Positions 60,912 to 64,000 of a stretch of 64,000 nt of DNA are shown piece by piece. The DNA comes from Agelaius tricolor. Taxonomy: Eukaryota > Chordata > Aves > Passeriformes > Icteridae. The DNA lies in assembly GCA_023055355.1 (NCBI GenBank), contig JALJCS010000001.1, positions 74,441,381 through 74,505,380 of the forward strand, written 5' to 3'. Numbering within the stretch: position 1 is the stretch's first letter; every line of letters begins with the position of its first letter. The position numbers were made by a program, and so were the translations under genes. The notes under the pieces were generated by a model. The model did not search any database. It was given only the letters and a program-made list of their open reading frames with translations, and was not told where the DNA came from.

Positions 60912-60950
60912 TGGAAAAAGAAAATAAAAAAGGGAGGGGGGGGGGGGGAG
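60912..60950 (+). repeat. Homopurine tract ending in a G13 run
   Basis: From about 60912 the plus strand is purine apart from one T: first A-rich (GGAAAAAGAAAATAAAAAAG), then GGGAG, then 13 consecutive G at 60936-60948. Such a tract can form triplex or quadruplex structures and is prone to replication slippage and sequencing error. Confidence 0.85.
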
Positions 60951-63900
60951 CATACTAATGTCTCCAGCTGGAAAAGCCTAAATCCTTTTTTGGCTATTCT
61001 GCACTATAAAAACTGAAATATGGACATATTTACAAGTGTAAAAAAACCACAAACAGTGGGGTTTTAACCAGAGAAGCATTTTCCCTGACTTCTTTTTTTT
61101 ATTATTTGAAAAGCACCTTCCTGGGTTGCATTCTATGGACAGGTTGGAAATATTTGAAATGTCTCCTTTATTGTCTAGTTGGGATGATCAACAGAGATTC
61201 ATTGTTAAATGTAAACAAATAATTAATTAATTTTCTCTCCATTTTACCACTTCTAGTCAATGCATCAAGAGGAAAATCTTTGAGTTGGTGGAATGATTTC
61301 TGCAGTCTCACATGATTCTAGGAGGAATCCCTATAAATACAGAAATCACCTTTGTCAGTGACAAACAGGGCTTTAACAGTCATGGTTCCTATAAACTCCT
61401 CATCAATAAACATATCAAAAAAGAAATATGCATTAAGTGGCAACCCAAAGCCAGTATAGATTTGGCATGCATCACAGACAATACTTAGTTAAATGCTGAA
61501 CAAAGCTCATCAGGAATATTGAGGATGTTTGAAGTTAATTACTTGAGCCATGGAATTCTTTCAGGGAATGTCTTTCATTTGCAGATCTCTCGTCATTCAG
61601 CTTCAGTTTGGACTCTCTTTCTCAGGCTTGCCACACATCTGAAAATTTGGCAACTATTTTATTACAAAGCATGAACTCATACTCTTGTATAAACTTGGAA
61701 AAGATTGGATAGTTTGGTAATTTCTCCTCCTTGGCCCCCACCCTGATTTGTGAACCAACCAGCATAAACCAACATAACATTTCAGGCTAAACCAGTAAAA
61801 GAGTCAGTAAACTACTCCTGGACTATTTCTTACCTGACCAAAATTTGGAAGTTAGATTCTCTACCCTTACTAAAGAGGTTGCTCAACCTTCTGCCATCCT
61901 AAGGAAACTCAAATAGTTTCCACATGTGTGTGGCAATCCTGCTCATATGAAATATTGGCAGAAAGTGTTTTCTTTCTTCTACCCATTAGAAGGCCAAATG
62001 GCTGCAAAAGGTTTTTCATGGGAAGAATTTGTTAATTTAACTAATGTTAAGAGAAATAAGAGAAGAAAATAGCATTATATTTATCAGTCTTCCACAGAAA
62101 TAAAAACTTCAGTATCTACAAGCAGAGAAATAACACTGGAGTCTAGCTCCTAGTCCCAAACACCCACCCAAGGATGCTGATAACAGTATTCAGAATCAAA
62201 AATGTGTTTTTCTACTAGTAAGCCTTTTCCTTTGCCCTTTATAGGCTATTGCAGGTATCTATGAGACATTTTTGTATCTAGTGGTCAGGAAGAAAAGTTT
62301 TGAATAGAGAGAAAACACAAGCTAAGACCCTTAAGCGTATAGTCTACCACCAAACTATTATTGGGGTTTAAATATTCTGATGCTTCTGATTATTTTTTTG
62401 CCAAAGAGAATCCAACTTCCCTATGTCCTAAAAAATCCTTCCTCCGACTTCCATCAGAGGTCTTTGGAGAGCAAAGCTTTCTAATCATTATATTAAATAA
62501 TAAGTTCTTCAAGACTTTGAATGCATATAATTAACCCAAGGGTGTAGACAATAAAATGCTAAGAGATAAAAGATTACTTAACATGGAAAAACCCAAATCT
62601 CTTAGAAAAAATAACAGATCAGAGCAGAGACACTCCATTCAAATTGAAGATACCGAGCAAGGACTAATGCTGGAAAAACTTTGGTATAAGAAGCAAATGC
62701 AAATTTAGCACAAGTTCACAAAGTTATATGGCTTTTATAGAGGCAAATAAATCTCTGAACTACATACAGAGGAAAAGGAATGGGGTTTTTTTCTTTTATC
62801 TCTGGACTCTGCCATGGTCCTTTCTACCTCAGTGCTTGGAAGCTATTAATAAATTGGAGGGATTACACAGGAAAGTACATGAATTGTCCAAGGTTTTATA
62901 GCAGTTGATTTAAATGAATATGTGAATTTCAGAAGGTTAAATGCTAAGCAGAGAATATTAAAAAAACATATATTTTAAAGTCCAAAACACAGACCTGTTT
63001 AATAATTCTGGCTGGGTAAGTTGCAACTTCTTTTGTCAACATTGGGAGACATCAATGCCTTCCCATAAAAAAAACTTGGTTCAGGTGTTCAATTTCTGTA
63101 TGTGTTTAGGTGTAGAGCTCCCAGATGGCAGCAAAGGTACAGCACATCTGTGAAGCAGCTGCACATGCATTACTTCCACATATCTGAATCAAGGATTTCT
63201 GCTGGTTTTGGAACCAGCACATTTACTGTACATATGCTACCCAGTGTAAGTTCACCCAGATGTCCCTGGGATTCCTTAGCTGGCTGTCAAAGATGATGTC
63301 TGAGATGTCCTCTGCTATTAATAGTTGGACAGTTGACTCCTGGTTGCCTTTCTCTTCCCAAAGCAAGTTTAGGGGATACATGCTTTGAAGTAACCTCAGC
63401 TACTTCCTAACCATCTTTCTTCAAGGAAGACCTCCCAGCTCTAATGGCAAGAAGCATTGCTATTGCTGCAGTAGATCAGTGGAAATGTTTATTTTTGTTT
63501 GTAATGTCTATCAAATTTACATGTCTCTCTCAGAAGCCATATCTTGTAAAATCTGTCTGCTAATGAGACTATTGTTTATTTCCTGTATGCTGTCTTTTTT
63601 ATATACCACACCAAGAAAAGCAATTGACCAAGAGCAGACACAGCAAAGATAATGCAACTGCTGAGAAGATAGCTATAATTAAAAGCTATTATTTACCAAT
63701 TTACCATGAAAAATATTCTAAGTGAAATATAAACTGAAATTTTCTCTTGGAGATAGCTGAAAATAGTCCCTTAAGACAAAGGAGTAAGAGATTGTTTATA
63801 AGGGCCAGTTCTCAGCAGAGGTTTTGGGAAGGAAATAAGCATTCTTCACCAGTTGCACAGTATATTGCCTTAGGCAGAGTACATTGATACTAAAACAGTT

Positions 63901-64000
63901 TGTCTTATTATTCATCTCTGTTCATTTCTGTAGTTGGTTTTGGTGTTGACATGAAAATAAATGAATAACAGAGTATCTAAACAAATGTTTTGTCTAATGG
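60951..64000. other. Non-coding stretch to the window end
   Basis: AT-rich sequence with no gene or named repeat. The only open frame over 60 codons (63102-63296, plus, 64 codons) has no motif. Confidence 0.5.

Noticed and set aside
1..64000. CRISPR arrays, operons or bacterial features
   Set aside because: No regularly spaced direct repeats with unique spacers, no dense coding and no ribosome-binding-site-led genes. Repeat content is clearly vertebrate.

Overview
This window looks like non-coding DNA from a bird (Aves). It is AT-rich and CpG-poor, and its recognisable content is what avian chromosomes carry. There are several 5'-truncated CR1 LINE copies whose 3' ends show the 8-bp ATTCTATG-type tail. 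There are two ERVL-type LTRs with the conserved bird motif around TTATCTCAACCC. There is one short, internally deleted endogenous retrovirus primed by tRNA-Trp, plus one further LTR with a clear promoter and polyadenylation signal. I did not recognise any protein-coding exon, tRNA gene, rRNA or CpG-island promoter. The longest open frames (185, 153, 132, 131, 127, 124 and 120 codons) show no family signature, and some are open on both strands, so I treat them as chance. The window is probably intergenic or lies inside a very long intron.

Layout. Positions 1-330 hold the 3' part of an ERVL-type LTR that enters from the left edge. Positions 1860-3077 hold the best-defined element, a minus-strand retrovirus remnant. 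It has two LTRs (1866-2181 and 2752-3071), a 6-bp target duplication (ACTTTC), a polypurine tract, a tRNA-Trp primer binding site, and a leader made of repeats that resemble the primer binding site. CR1 pieces lie at 3621-3769, 6877-7335, 16400-16592, 25215-25680, 28553-28965 and 35795-35900. A solo ERVL-type LTR lies at about 16731-17592, and a different solo LTR at about 27110-27473. Microsatellites, minisatellites and inverted repeats are scattered through the window. The main ones are a Z-DNA-prone CpG cluster near 18.9 kb, a (TTA)22 array at 20.7 kb, a 3 x 29 bp array at 20.9 kb, a 26-bp palindrome at 33.3 kb, a TA-rich inverted-repeat cluster at 57.1 kb and a G13 run at 60.9 kb.

Two items are less ordinary. 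At 55918-56151 an open frame encodes a peptide with the DHKPL motif and flanking residues typical of the RNase H domain of Ty3/gypsy-type retrotransposons, a class that is very rare in birds. At 36650-36955 the minus strand has A-box-like and B-box-like sequences at tRNA spacing, followed by a non-tRNA body. This fits an old tRNA-derived SINE.

No genes work together here. The window is mainly a record of insertions of different ages in a long gene-free stretch. All identities rest on reading the sequence and on recalled family features. No database search was run.
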